From Eutreptiella sp. 'Long Island Sound 2002' (lineage: Eukaryota; Euglenozoa; Euglenophyceae; Eutreptiales; Eutreptiaceae), in assembly GCA_964036045.1 (NCBI GenBank), contig OZ038392.1:38992806-39056805 (forward strand): 64,000 nt of DNA. The letters are read 5' to 3'. How positions within the stretch are numbered: position 1 is the first letter of the stretch; every line of letters starts with the position of its first letter. This document shows positions 19,188 to 30,107 of this stretch, in pieces. Under the pieces are notes generated by a model. That model searched no databases. It saw only the letters and a program-made list of their open reading frames with translations, and was not told where the DNA came from. The position numbers and the translations under genes were made by a program.

Positions 19188-21160
19188 GGTAGCCTCATTA
19201 AGTTGGCGGTAGTCCACCACGAGGCGCCATTTTCCCTTCTCTTTCTTGGGCACAACGAAACCGTTGGACGCCCATTCGGAGGCAGGGCACGGCTCAATCC
19301 AGCCACGAGCCAAAAAGTCCTCCACTATTTCTTGCTCCGCCGCGGCACGCTCCCCCACGAACCGTATAGGTTTCACGGACTTGGGTTTGGCGTTCGGGTA
19401 TAGGTCAAGTTTAGCAAACCCCAACCGCTCCGTACCACGAACCTTAGGGTGTTCCCGGCCCGGACGGAGACGAACCTCCCCACTAAAAACATCCCGCTCA
19501 TAGTCCGCGAGGATGCGCCTCCTCATGAGCTCCACCTCCGGAGACACAATAGGCCCTTGGGTGGTGACAAGGCCACCCACACGAGAAGCCGCCAACAATC
19601 GTGTGGCGCCTTTACGTTTTCGGTAACGCTTAACGGTAGTGGCCCTCCAACCCAATAACTCTCGTTCAATTTTCGCAATGCGTGAACGCACGCATTCTTG
19701 TGCCTCCAATTCTTCGGGGGTAGGATCAAGAGTAACGGGTGCGAGGATGTCAGAGGAGTTTTTTACGGGTCGCCTGATACGTGAGGGTGCGCACCGAAGC
19801 CAAATGGTTAGGCACCCTTTCATCCTCCGACTCTTCCTCCGAGGTCATGCCCGGCTCGCCATCCGTGTTGGGGTTAGAGACGGCCGGTGCCAAAACGGAG
19901 GCCACATGACATTTAGTGGCCGCCAAATTTTCCTCCGCAATACCACCGTCCACGTATAGCGCCACCGTGGACCGACCCCGTTGAGGAAGGGGCGTGAGGT
20001 GGTCATTCTGATAGAGACAGGCTTTAGTCTCTGGCCCAGGAAGGTGGTACCCTTGCAAAGTAATTTCCATAAGGGTTTTCCACCACTCCCTATGTGTCCA
20101 CTTCGGCCCTACGACGATGGCTCGTAGTTTTCTCTTGCCGAATTTTCCGAACACAATCGGAAAACCGATGATAGGGAGGGCACATCCAATACAATTTGGA
20201 GGGGTCCGCGGGAGTGGAAAAGAAATCTTCAAGCGGCGAAACCCAACGGGTAGCCTGGGCCATACCCGGGACCCTATTGAAGGCGTCCACGTCGGGGTTT
20301 TTGCCAAATTGTTTTTTGACGCGTGCGGCCCAATATGGCGTGAGGCCATAGTCAGACTGGGTCCACATGGACCCATCACGCCGCGTAGGTAGAACATCAC
20401 GGGCAAGGGCTTCGGGAGCAAATTCAACGAGCTCCAAAGCACAAGCCCGGTCCTGTACGGGGGCCACGGAGGAAGCGGTCAAGGCAAAGGATATGTGTTT
20501 CTCGGCCTCAACACGGTTAGGCGGTTCGCCACCAGGGGGCGTAACCACAATGGCCGGGGGAGGGTGCGTAGGGGTGACCGCTCCAATGACTGGAACGGTT
20601 AGGCCCCACACGGACTGACGGGACACCTTACCATGAATGGGTTTCACCAAAAATGGTTTGCCGGTTCGTGGAGCCTCACGGAAGTCCTCAATCCAAAGAC
20701 GGGGTTGCACTGGATGGTGAGAGTACAAACAATTGAAACGGGCAAAATGGCTCACACAATGTTCGTAACCCCATGGGTGCCCCAAAACCATATCCCAAGG
20801 TAAATTCGTGACAAGGTACGGGGACACGCCATACTGGGCAACACGAGGAAGTGAAACACTACCATCCACAACCCCCGTAAATTGAATTTTGACGTCTATT
20901 TGCTCGTCCCCCCCTGGCAAAGGCGTCTCATTATCGGCTTGGAGTAGGCGCCTCCGTTGGGGGGATTCATATTTTTCGGAGAGTTGGTCTCCAAAAACAT
21001 TGGGGTTGACCAAAGCGACCGCTTGGCACCCAAAATCCACCAAAACACGGAGGGCCTTGCGTTCTCCATTGGGCAAAACAACCTGAACGAAAAGTTCGGT
21101 TTGAATCTCACTAGTCACTATATGCCCCTTCATGACTCTTGATGGAACGAGAGCCACGGT
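19188..21160 (-). pseudogene. pol: Element B protease, Dam-like methyltransferase domain and RT N-terminus
   Basis: First frame 20090-21157: retropepsin-like start with LRVLVDFGCQ, so the usual DSG/DTG is DFG (about 21030), and LVLGHPWGYE-like context further on (WDMVLGHPWG). From about 20350 to 20060 a Dam-like domain: DYGLTPYWAARVKKQFG, DVDAFNRVPG, WMCPPYHRFSDCV (motif CPPY), then after a frame change AIVVGPKWTHREWW. Next is an acidic linker, then the RT N-terminus (SEWASNGFVVPKKEKG, WRLVVDYRQLNEAT) ending exactly at the element A insertion. At least two frame changes and the DFG motif make it a dead copy. Confidence 0.8.
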
Positions 21161-21214
21161 AGTGTCACAGGGGTGCCCGAGGTTTTCTTCTTTCGAAGGG
21201 GGCGCCTCTGGGCA

Positions 21215-23395
21215 CTCCTACCAACGTCCGCGCCCGTTCGGCGCTCCCTTGCCTCCTTTATCACCCTTGCCGCCGCCACCCTTATAACCACCACCACCCT
21301 TATCACCACCGCCACCCTTATCGCCACCCTTAGGCTTACCACCTTTAGACTTACCCGCAATGTTCCAATGAGTGTCATTGCACGGAGAATTAGGCTTACA
21401 CGTCCAAAGGGTGGTATTGGTGGCACCTCAATCAATCCAAGACATGTCCATCTCCGTTTGTTTACGTGTTTTCCAATGTTTGGAACACGGAACCCAAAAG
21501 GTAGGTGGCGGTTTAGCCCCGGGGTCGACGGGTTTCTTCGCCGGAGGTTTAGAGTGACCCACGGCGTTGACGGAGGTGTCAGCGGGTTCGGAGGTGTCAG
21601 GGTCCGCCGTAGCCTCCACATCAACCGCATTCACCGCGCTTTTTTTGTGAGAAGGGCGATGAGTGTACGTCACCGTCGTCTTGTCTCCTTTATTGAGGCG
21701 TTCGAGAGCTTCCCTCTCCGATACGCTTTTATGGGCAAGGGCGTAGATTTCCGCAGGCTTCAAACGAGGCCTACGTTGCTCCACTTTCATAGTGTAGCCG
21801 CGTGTGTGAGGTGTGTTGTTGAGTTTCAAGATCCACTCCTGGAGAGCCGGGTCTTTGCAGTCAACTATCACCCCCCGCCCCGAATAGGAAACAATCTCAG
21901 GAACCGTAGTGCAAGCTTGAGCGCTATATTTCCTGAGTTCTTTTTCGAACGGGGCGCAACCCTGCAAAGGGTCAAGGCCACTAAAATCCACCACATAGCT
22001 GTCTGGGCTATTCTTAGCCTCTTGCTTGACGACCTTCTCCTTGATCCACGGGAGCTTGCTTAGGAGCTGCTCCCGGATCACGTGGGGACGAGTCTCATTG
22101 CTCAGAGGCAACAAACGTTGCCAACGAGCATAGAAATCTTCAAGGTCGATGAGGGTCACTTGCCCTTTAACCACCCTGGAGATGAGGGCTCGCCACCTTT
22201 CATCAGCCCTTGAGGGGTCATACTCGTGGAAACGTTGTTCCAAAAAGTCCCACAACTGTTTGAGGGTGGGGGCCGTGCGTGTGTGGTGGGTGGCCTCAGC
22301 AACCCGGGCGTTGATGATCGCCTTTAGCCATGGGGGCAAGGTACTCAAAATCATTTTTGCCTCGTTGGCCTTTCGGTACATGGGATCACAACCCCCCAAC
22401 CATTGTTGAAGCTTCTCCACCCACTCGTCGTAGCACTCTAGCTGCCCATTAAATTGCGGTTTGGGCATATCACTATCCTCCACCGCTTTGGTGTAACTAT
22501 TTTGCACCATAGGCATTTGGTACGGGTGGTAAGCAGGGGGAGCCATGGTTGGGGGTGCACCTCCACTTGCACTTGGTGCAACCTTCACTGGAGAGACTGT
22601 ACACGTATCCGTAGGATGAGAGGGCGTGTACGAAGGTTTCCCAGGGGAAGTGAAAACATTTTTCGTGAGGAGACTAATGTTCCCCAACGAAGAGGTGTTC
22701 TCCTCTTCATTGGCCCACGGGGCCGTAGGCTCCGTGGGGTGTTCTTCGCCCTTAGGCGTCGCCCTCCACTCGGGAACAGCACTTTCCTTCTGCTTTTCAG
22801 CGATTCCCCTCCACGATGTAGGTTCTTGGGGGTGGGGGTGTTCGTGGTGTTCTTCCCCCCCCCTCGGCCACCCCGAATCCGGACAAGCGTTCGGATGGTA
22901 GATGCAATCGTGGGATGAGTGGACGGAGAAAGGAAGGACACACCCACCACCGGATGAACCGGATGGCGCGCCCATGGGCGCCGTAGGCGCCGCCGGTGTA
23001 GGATCAGGAACGGGCGGAGGCGCCAATGGCGGGGGTAGGACCACCGTAACGGGTTCCGCAGGCGTGGAGTACCAGTGGTCCCACGCATCGATCCTAGATG
23101 CAACGGCGGCGTAACGTGTAGCGAGCAACTCCACTGCGCTAAAGCACTTAGCCGTGTTGCCGTTGGAAATCTTAAGATGATCTGCCACGCTAGCCTCCAC
23201 CACCTTAGAATCCCGGCGGTAGCCCTGAACCGCCGCGTCAAATTTAGCCAATGTAGACAAGATTTGGGTCATCCGGTCCCCGTAGGACTGACTGATGCCC
23301 ACGGTAGAGGCTACTGCCTGAGAAAGTTCCTGATGGGATCGCTGCAACTTCAGATTCTGAGTTCGCAGGGCGCAAGGGAGCAGTCGGCCGGCATC
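21215..23395 (-). pseudogene. gag: Element B gag
   Basis: A 639-residue frame (21428-23347, open further upstream) with an N-terminal coiled-coil-like start (LRTQNLKLQRSHQEL), a Pro-rich stretch, and a retrotransposon-gag/capsid-type region near 22.0-22.45 kb (FNGQLECYDEWVEKLQQWL; LWDFLEQRFHEYDPSRADERW). It ends in CSKHWKTRKQTEMDMSWID then TGA at 21428. The same frame continues as LWTCKPNSPCNDTHW and a Gly/Lys-rich tail to about 21220, so the TGA probably interrupts a Cys/His nucleic-acid-binding end. There is no recognisable LTR or primer site upstream. Confidence 0.75.
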
Positions 23396-23850
23396 ACGCT
23401 GGCCGGGCGTGTGCCGAATACGACCGAGGGGGGCGGGCCGCCGTGGTGTGGGGGGGGGGGGGGGCGCGTGTGGAGGAGGGTGGGGCCACCTGAGGACGTC
23501 ACCCTTGAGCCCTCCCCCGTCTCGCGGGGGGAGAGTTACTCGTCCTGTGCAAAGCGGCTGTGGCGGGGGCGGAGGGTGGTACGGTGACCCTGGGGTGGGG
23601 AAGGCACGCCCGGGTCCACGGACAGTCCGCGTCTTGCCCGAACATCCCGCCGAGGTGGCCGTTCCTCGTGTGAGGCCGTGGCGTGGCCGGGGGCGCTGGC
23701 CCGTGCTTCTAGCCTTCTACGGGGGCGAGGGGAGGCCTGGGAGTTGCGGTCTGCCGGCGCCTAGTCACCTCTGCTGGAGTTGTGTTGTGGCCGCCTCGTC
23801 CCCGGTAGTGCGGGCGCGCGCGCGCGTCGGTCATGGGGGAGGGAGGGCAC
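23396..23850. other. GC-rich stretch of unknown content
   Basis: Very GC-rich, with a G-run near 23450-23464. It is the transition between element B gag and the 3' repeats of LINE-like element L. No gene or repeat unit could be supported. Confidence 0.35.
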
Positions 23851-24640
23851 AAGGGCCGGAGCACAAGAGCACGAGCATGGGTTCACTGTCGCTGGCGTGC
23901 TGTGTTCGGTTCAGGTGCTGTTCCCTGGTGCCTGTCCCTGTGCCCTGCGTACGGGAGGCCGCGTGGCACAGCCAGCGGGGGGTCGCAGCCCGGGCCGGGC
24001 GCATGGGTAGCGGCGGGCGGCCGGGCCGGACGTGGCGCCATGCGGGTGCGGGGCCCGTGGCGGTCGCGGGGGGTCGCGGGCGGTCCAGCCGGCGGTCGGC
24101 AGTGGCCCTGAGCGTCCCACACAGTGGGGTCGGTGGGCGTGCCGGGGGAGGGCGCGTGCTGCAGGCCATGCTGCGGAGGGCGCACGAGCAAGGGCGTCGG
24201 CGTGCCCGGTGCGGGCTGCTCTGCGGGCCGAGGAACCTGCGGTGAGCTGGTTGCGTTGCCTCGGGGCTGAGGCCGGGGCCGGGTGCATGGGTAGCGGCGG
24301 GCGGCCAAGCGGGTGTGGGGGCCTTGGCGGTCGCTGGGAGGCGTGGGCGGCCCAGCCGGCGGTCGGCAGAGGCTCCAAGGGCCCCACACTGTGAAGTCCG
24401 GGGGCGTGCCGGGGGCGAGCGCGCTGTGCAGGCCAAGCTGCGTGGATCGCGCGTGCAAGGGTGTCAGCGTGCCCGTCGGGGGCCCCTGGAGGGCCGTGGG
24501 ACCCGCGGCTGGCAGGGAGCGCTGCCCGGGGTCCGAGGCCGGGGCCGGGCGCGTGGGTAGCGGCGTCAACGGGGTCGAGTGCCCGAGGCGAGTGCGGGGT
24601 GGTGGGTGCGGGCCGGCCGGTGGCCGGTGGCCTCACTGGG
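23850..24640 (-). repeat. About 270-bp degenerate tandem repeats derived from the end of the element L ORF
   Basis: Three successive units share GCCGGGGCCGGGCGC-type and GGGCGTGCCGGGGG-type blocks spaced about 270 bp. Read on the minus strand, each contains a version of the ORF ending: APGTPVDPSVWDSQ (the real end, stop at 24633), APGTPPDFTVWG and SPGTPTDPTVWDAQ. The repeats are therefore copies of the terminal coding segment lying downstream of the stop. Confidence 0.6.
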
Positions 24641-25436
24641 AGTCCCACACGGAGGGGTCGACGGGCGTGCCGGGGGCGTACGCAGCGTGCAGGTCGGGCA
24701 GCATCGGGCGCACGTGCAGGGCGTCGGCGTGCCCGATGAGGACCTCACTGAGGACCGAGGGGTTGGCGGCAAGCAGTATGCGATGCCCGGGGGGGTGGCG
24801 GCGAGGAGCGGGAGGATGTCCGCGGCCCGCGACGTGGGGGTGAACACGACGTGGGCCGGGTGCGGCCCCAGGAGCGGTGCCGGGGGGAGCGGGACCACAG
24901 GACTGCGGTCTACTGTGAGGCGCAAAGTGGCGCAATGGCGGAGGAGCCAGACTAGGGCGATGCTGTGGCGCAGTGTGTGGGGCTGGGTGCTGGGCGGCGT
25001 GGGGACGTGCAGCGGGAGGGGGGGGGGCGGGGCGGTGGCGTGGGAGGGGGCACGGCGGAGGAGCGACGCCAGCGACGTGTGTGTCGTGCTGAGGGTCGAG
25101 AGGAGCTCGCGGAGGAGTTCCTCCCGGCCGGCGCTGTCCAGCAGAGGGGGGCCCCGTGGAGGGTGGAGGAGTGCCACATGCCAATCAGGCTGAACCCCAA
25201 CTGCGTCGGGGGGCCCGGTTGCGGGGCGGCTGGGAGGCGCTTGGAGAGGTACACTGCGGTGGTGGCCGTGCGGAGCTCTAAAGGGGTGACGAGGCGGGGG
25301 GAGTGGCCGGCAGTGGCTGCCAGGATGGGCGGGTGCGTGAACAGCCGCCACGCGAGGAGTAATTGCAGGGCGTAGTGGGGGGGGCAGTGGTGCTGAAGGT
25401 GGGCGGCGGAGTCCGGGTAGGGGCGGTGACAGAAGG
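24633..25436 (-). pseudogene. LINE-like element L, C-terminal zinc finger and tail
   Basis: Continues the RT/RNase H protein of 30588-33413 across insert I. Joined at the 14-bp repeat, the zinc finger reads CPFCHRPYPDSAAHLQHHC (C-x2-C-x9-H-x4-C), the type found at the C-terminus of many LINE proteins. It is followed by an alpha-helical, Leu/Ala-rich tail ending VDPSVWDSQ and TGA at 24633. Two frame changes occur, one at a C-run near 25150, so assembly error is possible. Confidence 0.65.
25423..25436. repeat. Target-site duplication of insert I, left copy
   Basis: gcggtgacagaagg, identical to 30588-30601. Confidence 0.75.
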
Positions 25437-25456
25437 TTTGAGGTTTGAGGTTTGAT

Positions 25457-26299
25457 TTTGCGGGTACTAGACGCCTTTCGGCCCCGGGGGGCCACCTGGT
25501 CGGGCCAGGTGATATCCTCCCCACCGGGTCCTAGTGGGGGGCCCTCCAAGACGCACCTCCTGCCTGGTGGCGGAGTCCCCCGGGTTCACAGAGCTCGGAG
25601 CCCCGTCCTTCCCCGGCGTCCCCGTTTCGCCACTCCTCGGTCAGTGCATCAATTCGCAGCCGTGGCTGCGGGCGCTTACCCACTGCGTCGCCCCCCTAAT
25701 GCGTGGTCGCCCGGGGCGCCGGCGCCGCCGGGCCCGTGCTACTGGCTTGTCGCCAGTGGGACCCCCTTGGGCTGGCGCGGAGGCTGCCTAGCCTAGGGGT
25801 TGGGGCGTGGCGCTGTGCGCCACTACTGCCTTGGCGGGTGCAGTGTCCCGTCTGTGTGTGCGCGGCGCTCGCGGCCGGTTCGGGGGGGGTTCGGGCCGGT
25901 ACCTGGTGTTGTGTCTCTCCTGTTTCCCCCTTCCCGCCCCGCGTGTTCCGCGCTGCGTGTGGCGGGCCGTCCCCTCCGGGTGTCCCTTACCCTCGCTCGC
26001 TGGTACGCCATTCCATGCGGTCTGTGCGTTCCGCGCGCTCGGTCCGGTTGCCCTTCCGGTAGTCCCCGCGTGTCCTTTTCGTGTGTGTGCGCTCGCGCTC
26101 TCGCGGTGTCCGCTCCCCCCCCCGCCGGGTGGTGTGGCGCGCGCATCTCGCGTGGTCCCGGCACTGGGCGCTGGTAGGGCCGTTCCACTTGGTCCGTGCC
26201 CCTCCGCGTGTCCTGCCCCGGTCCCGTGCTCCGTTTGGCGTGCTTGGGGGGGGGCGGTCCGGTCCCGGTTCCCCCCTACTTGGCTTGGGGTTGCGGGGG
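25457..26299. other. GC-rich left part of insert I
   Basis: Unique GC-rich sequence before the satellite array. All frames are largely open because of base composition; no ORF has a recognisable motif. Confidence 0.35.
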
Positions 26300-28680
26300 C
26301 GGCGGCCCCTGGCCGCCCGTCCCCTGGAGCGGGCAGCCAGGGTTCCGCGTCCCGCGTGTCCTGGGTGCGGTCAGTGCGGGCGTGGGTTCTCCGCACCGGC
26401 CCCACAGCGTGAGCCCTTGCGGGCCGGTGTTGCTCGCTGTGGGGGTGGCGGAAGGGCGTCCCCGGGGGGGGTGCTTTCCACCTTTGTGAGGGGCGCCTGG
26501 TGTCAGGCGCTGTCCCTCCCCCGGCCGCCCGTCCTCTGGAGCGGGCTGCCAGGGTTCCGCGACCCGTGTGTCCCGGGTGCGGTCGATACGGGCGTGTGTA
26601 CCCAGCACCGGCCCCCCAGCGTGCGCCCTTGCGGGCCGGCGTTGCTCGCTGTGGGGGTGGTGGAAGGGCGTCCCCGGGGGGGGTGCCTTCCACCGTTGTG
26701 AGGGGCGCCTGGTGTCAGGCGCTGTCCCTCCCCCGGCCGCCCGTCCTCTGGAGCGGGCGGCCAGGGTTCCGCGACCCGTGTGTCCCGGGTGCGGTCGATG
26801 CGGGCGTGTGGACCCAGCACCGGCCCCACAGCGTGCGCCCTTGCGGGCCGGCGTTGCTCGCTGTGGGGGTGGCGGAAGGGCGTCCCCGGGTGGGGTGCCT
26901 TCCACCGTGTTGTGAGGGGCGCCTGGTGTCAGGCGCTGTCCCTCCCCCGACCGCCCGTCCTCTGGAGCGGGCGGCCGGGGTTCCGCGACCCGTGTGTCCC
27001 GGGTGCGGTCGATGCGGGCGTGTGAACCCAGCACCGGCCCCCCAGCGTGCGCCCTCGCAAGCCGGCGTTGCTCGCTGTGGGGGTGGCGGAAGGGCGTCCC
27101 CGGGGGGGGTGCCTTCCACCGTTGTGTGGGGCGCCTGGTGTCAGGCGCTGTCCTTCCCCCGACCGCCCGTCCTCTGGAGCGGGCTGCCAGGGTTCCGCAA
27201 CCCGTGTGTCCCGGGTGCGGTCGATGTGGGCGTGTGGACCCAGCACCGGCCCCACTGCGTGCGCCCTTGCGGGCCGGCGTTGCTCGCTGTGGGGGTGGCG
27301 GAAGGGCGTCCCCGGGGGGGGTGCCTTCCACCGTTGTGAGGGGCGCCTGGTGTCAGGCGCTGTCCCTCCCCCGGCCGCCCGTCCTCTGGAGCGGGCAGCC
27401 AGGGTTCCGCGACCCGTGTGTCCCGGGTGCGGTCGATGCGGGCGTGTGGACCCAGCACCGGCCCCACAGCGTGCGCCCTTGCGGGCCGGCGTTGCTCGCT
27501 GTGGGGGTGGCGGAAGGGCGTCCCCGGGGGGGGTGCCTTCCACCGTTGTGAGGGGCGCCTGGTGTCAGGCGCTGTCCCTCCCCCGGCCGCCCGTCCTTTG
27601 GAGCGGGCAGCCAGGGTTCCGCAACCCGTGTGTCCCGGGTGCGGTCGATGCGGGCGTGTGGACCCTGCACCGGCCCCACAGCGTGCGCCCTTGCGGGCCG
27701 GCGTTGCTCGCTGTGGGGGTGGCGGAAGGGCGTCCCCGGGGGGGGTGCCTTCCACCGTTGTGTGGGGCGCCTGGTGTCAGGCGCTGTCCTTCCCCCGACC
27801 GCCCGTCCTCTGGAGCGGGCTGCCAGGGTTCCGCAACCCGTGCGTCCCGGGTGCGGTCGATGTGGGCGTGTGGACCCAGCACCGGCCCCACTGCGTGCGC
27901 CCTTGCGGGCCGGCGTTGCTCGCTGTGGGGGTGGCGGAAGGGCGTCCCCGGGGGGGGTGCCTTCCACCGTTGTGAGGGGCGCCTGGTGTCAGGCGCTGTC
28001 CCTCCCCGGGCCGCCCGTCCTCTGGAGCGGGCAGCCAGGGTTCCGCGACCCGTGTGTCCCGGGTGCGGTCGATGCGGGCGTGTGGACCCAGCACCGGCCC
28101 CACAGCGTGCGCCCTTGCGGGCCGGCGTTGCTCGCTGTGGGGGTGGCGGAAGGGCGTCCCCGGGGGGGGTGCCTTCCACCGTTGTGAGGGGCGCCTGGTG
28201 TCAGACGCTGTCCCTCCCCCGGCCGCCCGTCCTTTGGAGCGGGCAGCCAGGGTTCCGCAACCCGTGTGTCCCGGGTGCGGTCGATGCGGGCGTGTGGACC
28301 CTGCACCGGCCCCACAGCGTGCGCCCTTGCGGGCCGGCGTTGCTCGCTGTGGGGGTGGCGGAAGGGCGTCCCCGGGGGGGGTGCCTTCCACCATTGTGAG
28401 GGGCGCCTGGTGTCAGGCGCTGTCCCTCCCCCGGCCGCCCGTCCTCTGGAGCGGGCAGCCAGGGTTCCGCGACCCGTGTGTCCCGGGTGCGGTCGATGCG
28501 GGCGTGTGGACCCTGCACCGGCCCCACAGCGTGCGCCCTTGCGGGCCGGCGTTGCTCGCTGTGGGGGTGGCGGAAGGGCGTCCCCGGGGGGGGTGCCTTC
28601 CGCCGTTGTGAGGGGCGCCTGGTGTCAGGCGCTGTCCCTCCCCCGGCCGCCCGTCCTCTGGAGCGGGCAGCCCGGGTTCC
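26300..28680. repeat. 212-bp satellite array, about 11 copies, with 636-bp higher-order repeats
   Basis: Successive units begin at steps of 212 bp (landmark GTGTCCCGGGTGCGGTCGAT at 26568, 26780, 26994, 27206, 27418, 27630, 27842, 28054, 28266, 28478); one step is 214. The first unit (about 26.3-26.49 kb) is the most diverged and the last is cut at 28680. Variant bases repeat every three units: 27126-27761 and 27762-28397 are near-identical trimers. Because 212 is not a multiple of 3, each frame cycles through three readings and stays open by chance, giving long but meaningless ORFs on both strands. Confidence 0.95.
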
Positions 28681-29046
28681 GGTGTGCGTGTGTGTTCGTG
28701 TGCGTGCTCTGCTTGGCCGGGTCGGGCGGGCCGGCCTCCCGGGCGCGTTCTGGTGCGCCTCACCTTTTCCTTTGGCCGCTTTGTCTTTCTGCTTTGCTTG
28801 GCCCCCTCGGGGCTGGGGTTGCCCCCCTCTCTCTCGCTGCTGCTGCCTTTCCTCGTTGCCCTGGCGCTTGGTTTTTTTTTTTTTTTTTTTTTCCTTTTTT
28901 TTTTTTTCCTCCCGCTGCCTGGTTGGTTGGTGTCTCCCGCTTGGCCGTTGGCTGCTCGTTGGTGGTTGCTCCCCCGCCCCCCTTCCCTTTTGTGTCCCGC
29001 GGTTTTTGTTGCTCCCCCTTGGTGCCTGGGTGTTGTTTTTTGTTTT

Positions 29047-29077
<31 letters not shown>

Positions 29078-30066
29078 CTTCCCGTTCTCCTTTCTCTGTG
29101 CGCCCCCGTTGTTTCTGGCTTTCTCTGGTTTCCAACCCCGGATGCCTTGGGCCTCGGCGCTTGGTTGTTTGCTTTGTTGGCCTGCCGTTTCTCGGCTCTC
29201 CGTGCGCTTGTTCCTCTTTCGTGCTTTCCGCCGGCTGTCGGCTGCTCCCGCGTGGTTGCTGCCCCGCCCCCCCCCCCCCTCTTTTGTTTCTCGCGGTTTC
29301 CGTCGCCGCCGCTCGGTGCCCTCTGGCGCTGCCCGTCGCCCTGGGGCCCTCTGCTCTGCGGCGCTGTGTTTTGCGGTGTTCCCCCGCGCTGTGTGCTTTG
29401 TGCTGTGTGTGTTTTGTCGTGGCGCGGGAGTGCGTACTGTTGTTCGCCGCTCTGCTTTGTGCTGTGTGTGTCCCGGGGCGCTGTGCTGTGCGTTCCCTGT
29501 GCTCTCCGCTCCGCGCGGTGCTGTGCTTCGCTGTGCTGGTGCGCTCGCGTTGTGCTGTTCGTGTGGTGCGTGCCGTTGCTGGCGCCTGTGGTGCGCTGCT
29601 GTGTGTTGTGCTGTTTCCTGTGGTGTGCCGTGGTGCGGTGCTGGGTCTGTTGGCCCGTGGTTGTTTGCTGGTGGCGTGTTTCGGTGCCGGTGTCCCTGTC
29701 TGGCCGCGTGGTCTGCTTCCCTGTGGTTGGTGTGGTTTGCTGTGGTGCCCTGCTTTCCTGTGTCGTGTTCTGTGGTGCTGTGCTGTCGCGTGGTGCTGTG
29801 CTGCTGCTCTCTGCTGTCTTTTTGCGGTGCTGCTGGGGCTTGCTTTGCCCTTCTGTGGGCTGTCGCGCTGTGCTGTGTTGTGCTGTTGGTTGGCTGTGCT
29901 GTTTTTTGCCCGGTGGTGGTGTCTGCGCGCTGTGGTGCTCTTTCCCTCGTGCCCTGGTGCCGTGCTGCCGCGTGGTGCCGTGGTGTCCTGTCCTGTCGCC
30001 TTGTTGGGTTTGTTTCTTGCGTGGGTGTGGTTGTACCTACTTGAAAAACCGCTGCTAAATTTTGTG

Positions 30067-30069
<3 letters not shown>
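28681..30069. other. Low-complexity G/T-rich stretch with long poly-T tracts
   Basis: T-runs at 28872-28892, 28895-28907 and about 29049-29078, then a TGCTGTG-rich low-complexity region to 30.0 kb. Long ORFs here are low-complexity Cys/Val/Leu translations without any domain. Confidence 0.6.

Positions 30070-30102
<33 letters not shown>
30070..30102 (+). repeat. Poly(A) tract of 33 bases within insert I
   Basis: An uninterrupted A-run flanked by TTGTGTATA on the left and TTATACACG on the right, so the flanks can pair into a hairpin with the A-run in its loop. Confidence 0.8.

Positions 30103-30107
<5 letters not shown>

Larger units (their letters stand above)
19188..23395 (-). mobile_element. 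Ty3/gypsy element B, 5' half (gag, protease, methyltransferase-like, RT start)
   Basis: Continuation of 5051-7693 on the other side of element A. Gag is at the right, then protease, the Dam-like domain and the first RT motifs. The right edge is not an LTR: an open frame fades into unrelated GC-rich sequence near 23.4 kb, so the 5' end appears lost or displaced. Confidence 0.8.

Noticed and set aside
26300-28680. CRISPR-like direct repeats
   Set aside because: Units are contiguous 212-bp repeats without spacers, in a eukaryotic retroelement context.
26275-28700. Many long overlapping ORFs on both strands (180-590 codons)
   Set aside because: They are translations of the 212-bp satellite. The unit length is not a multiple of 3 and the sequence lacks stops in all frames, so open frames arise from composition.
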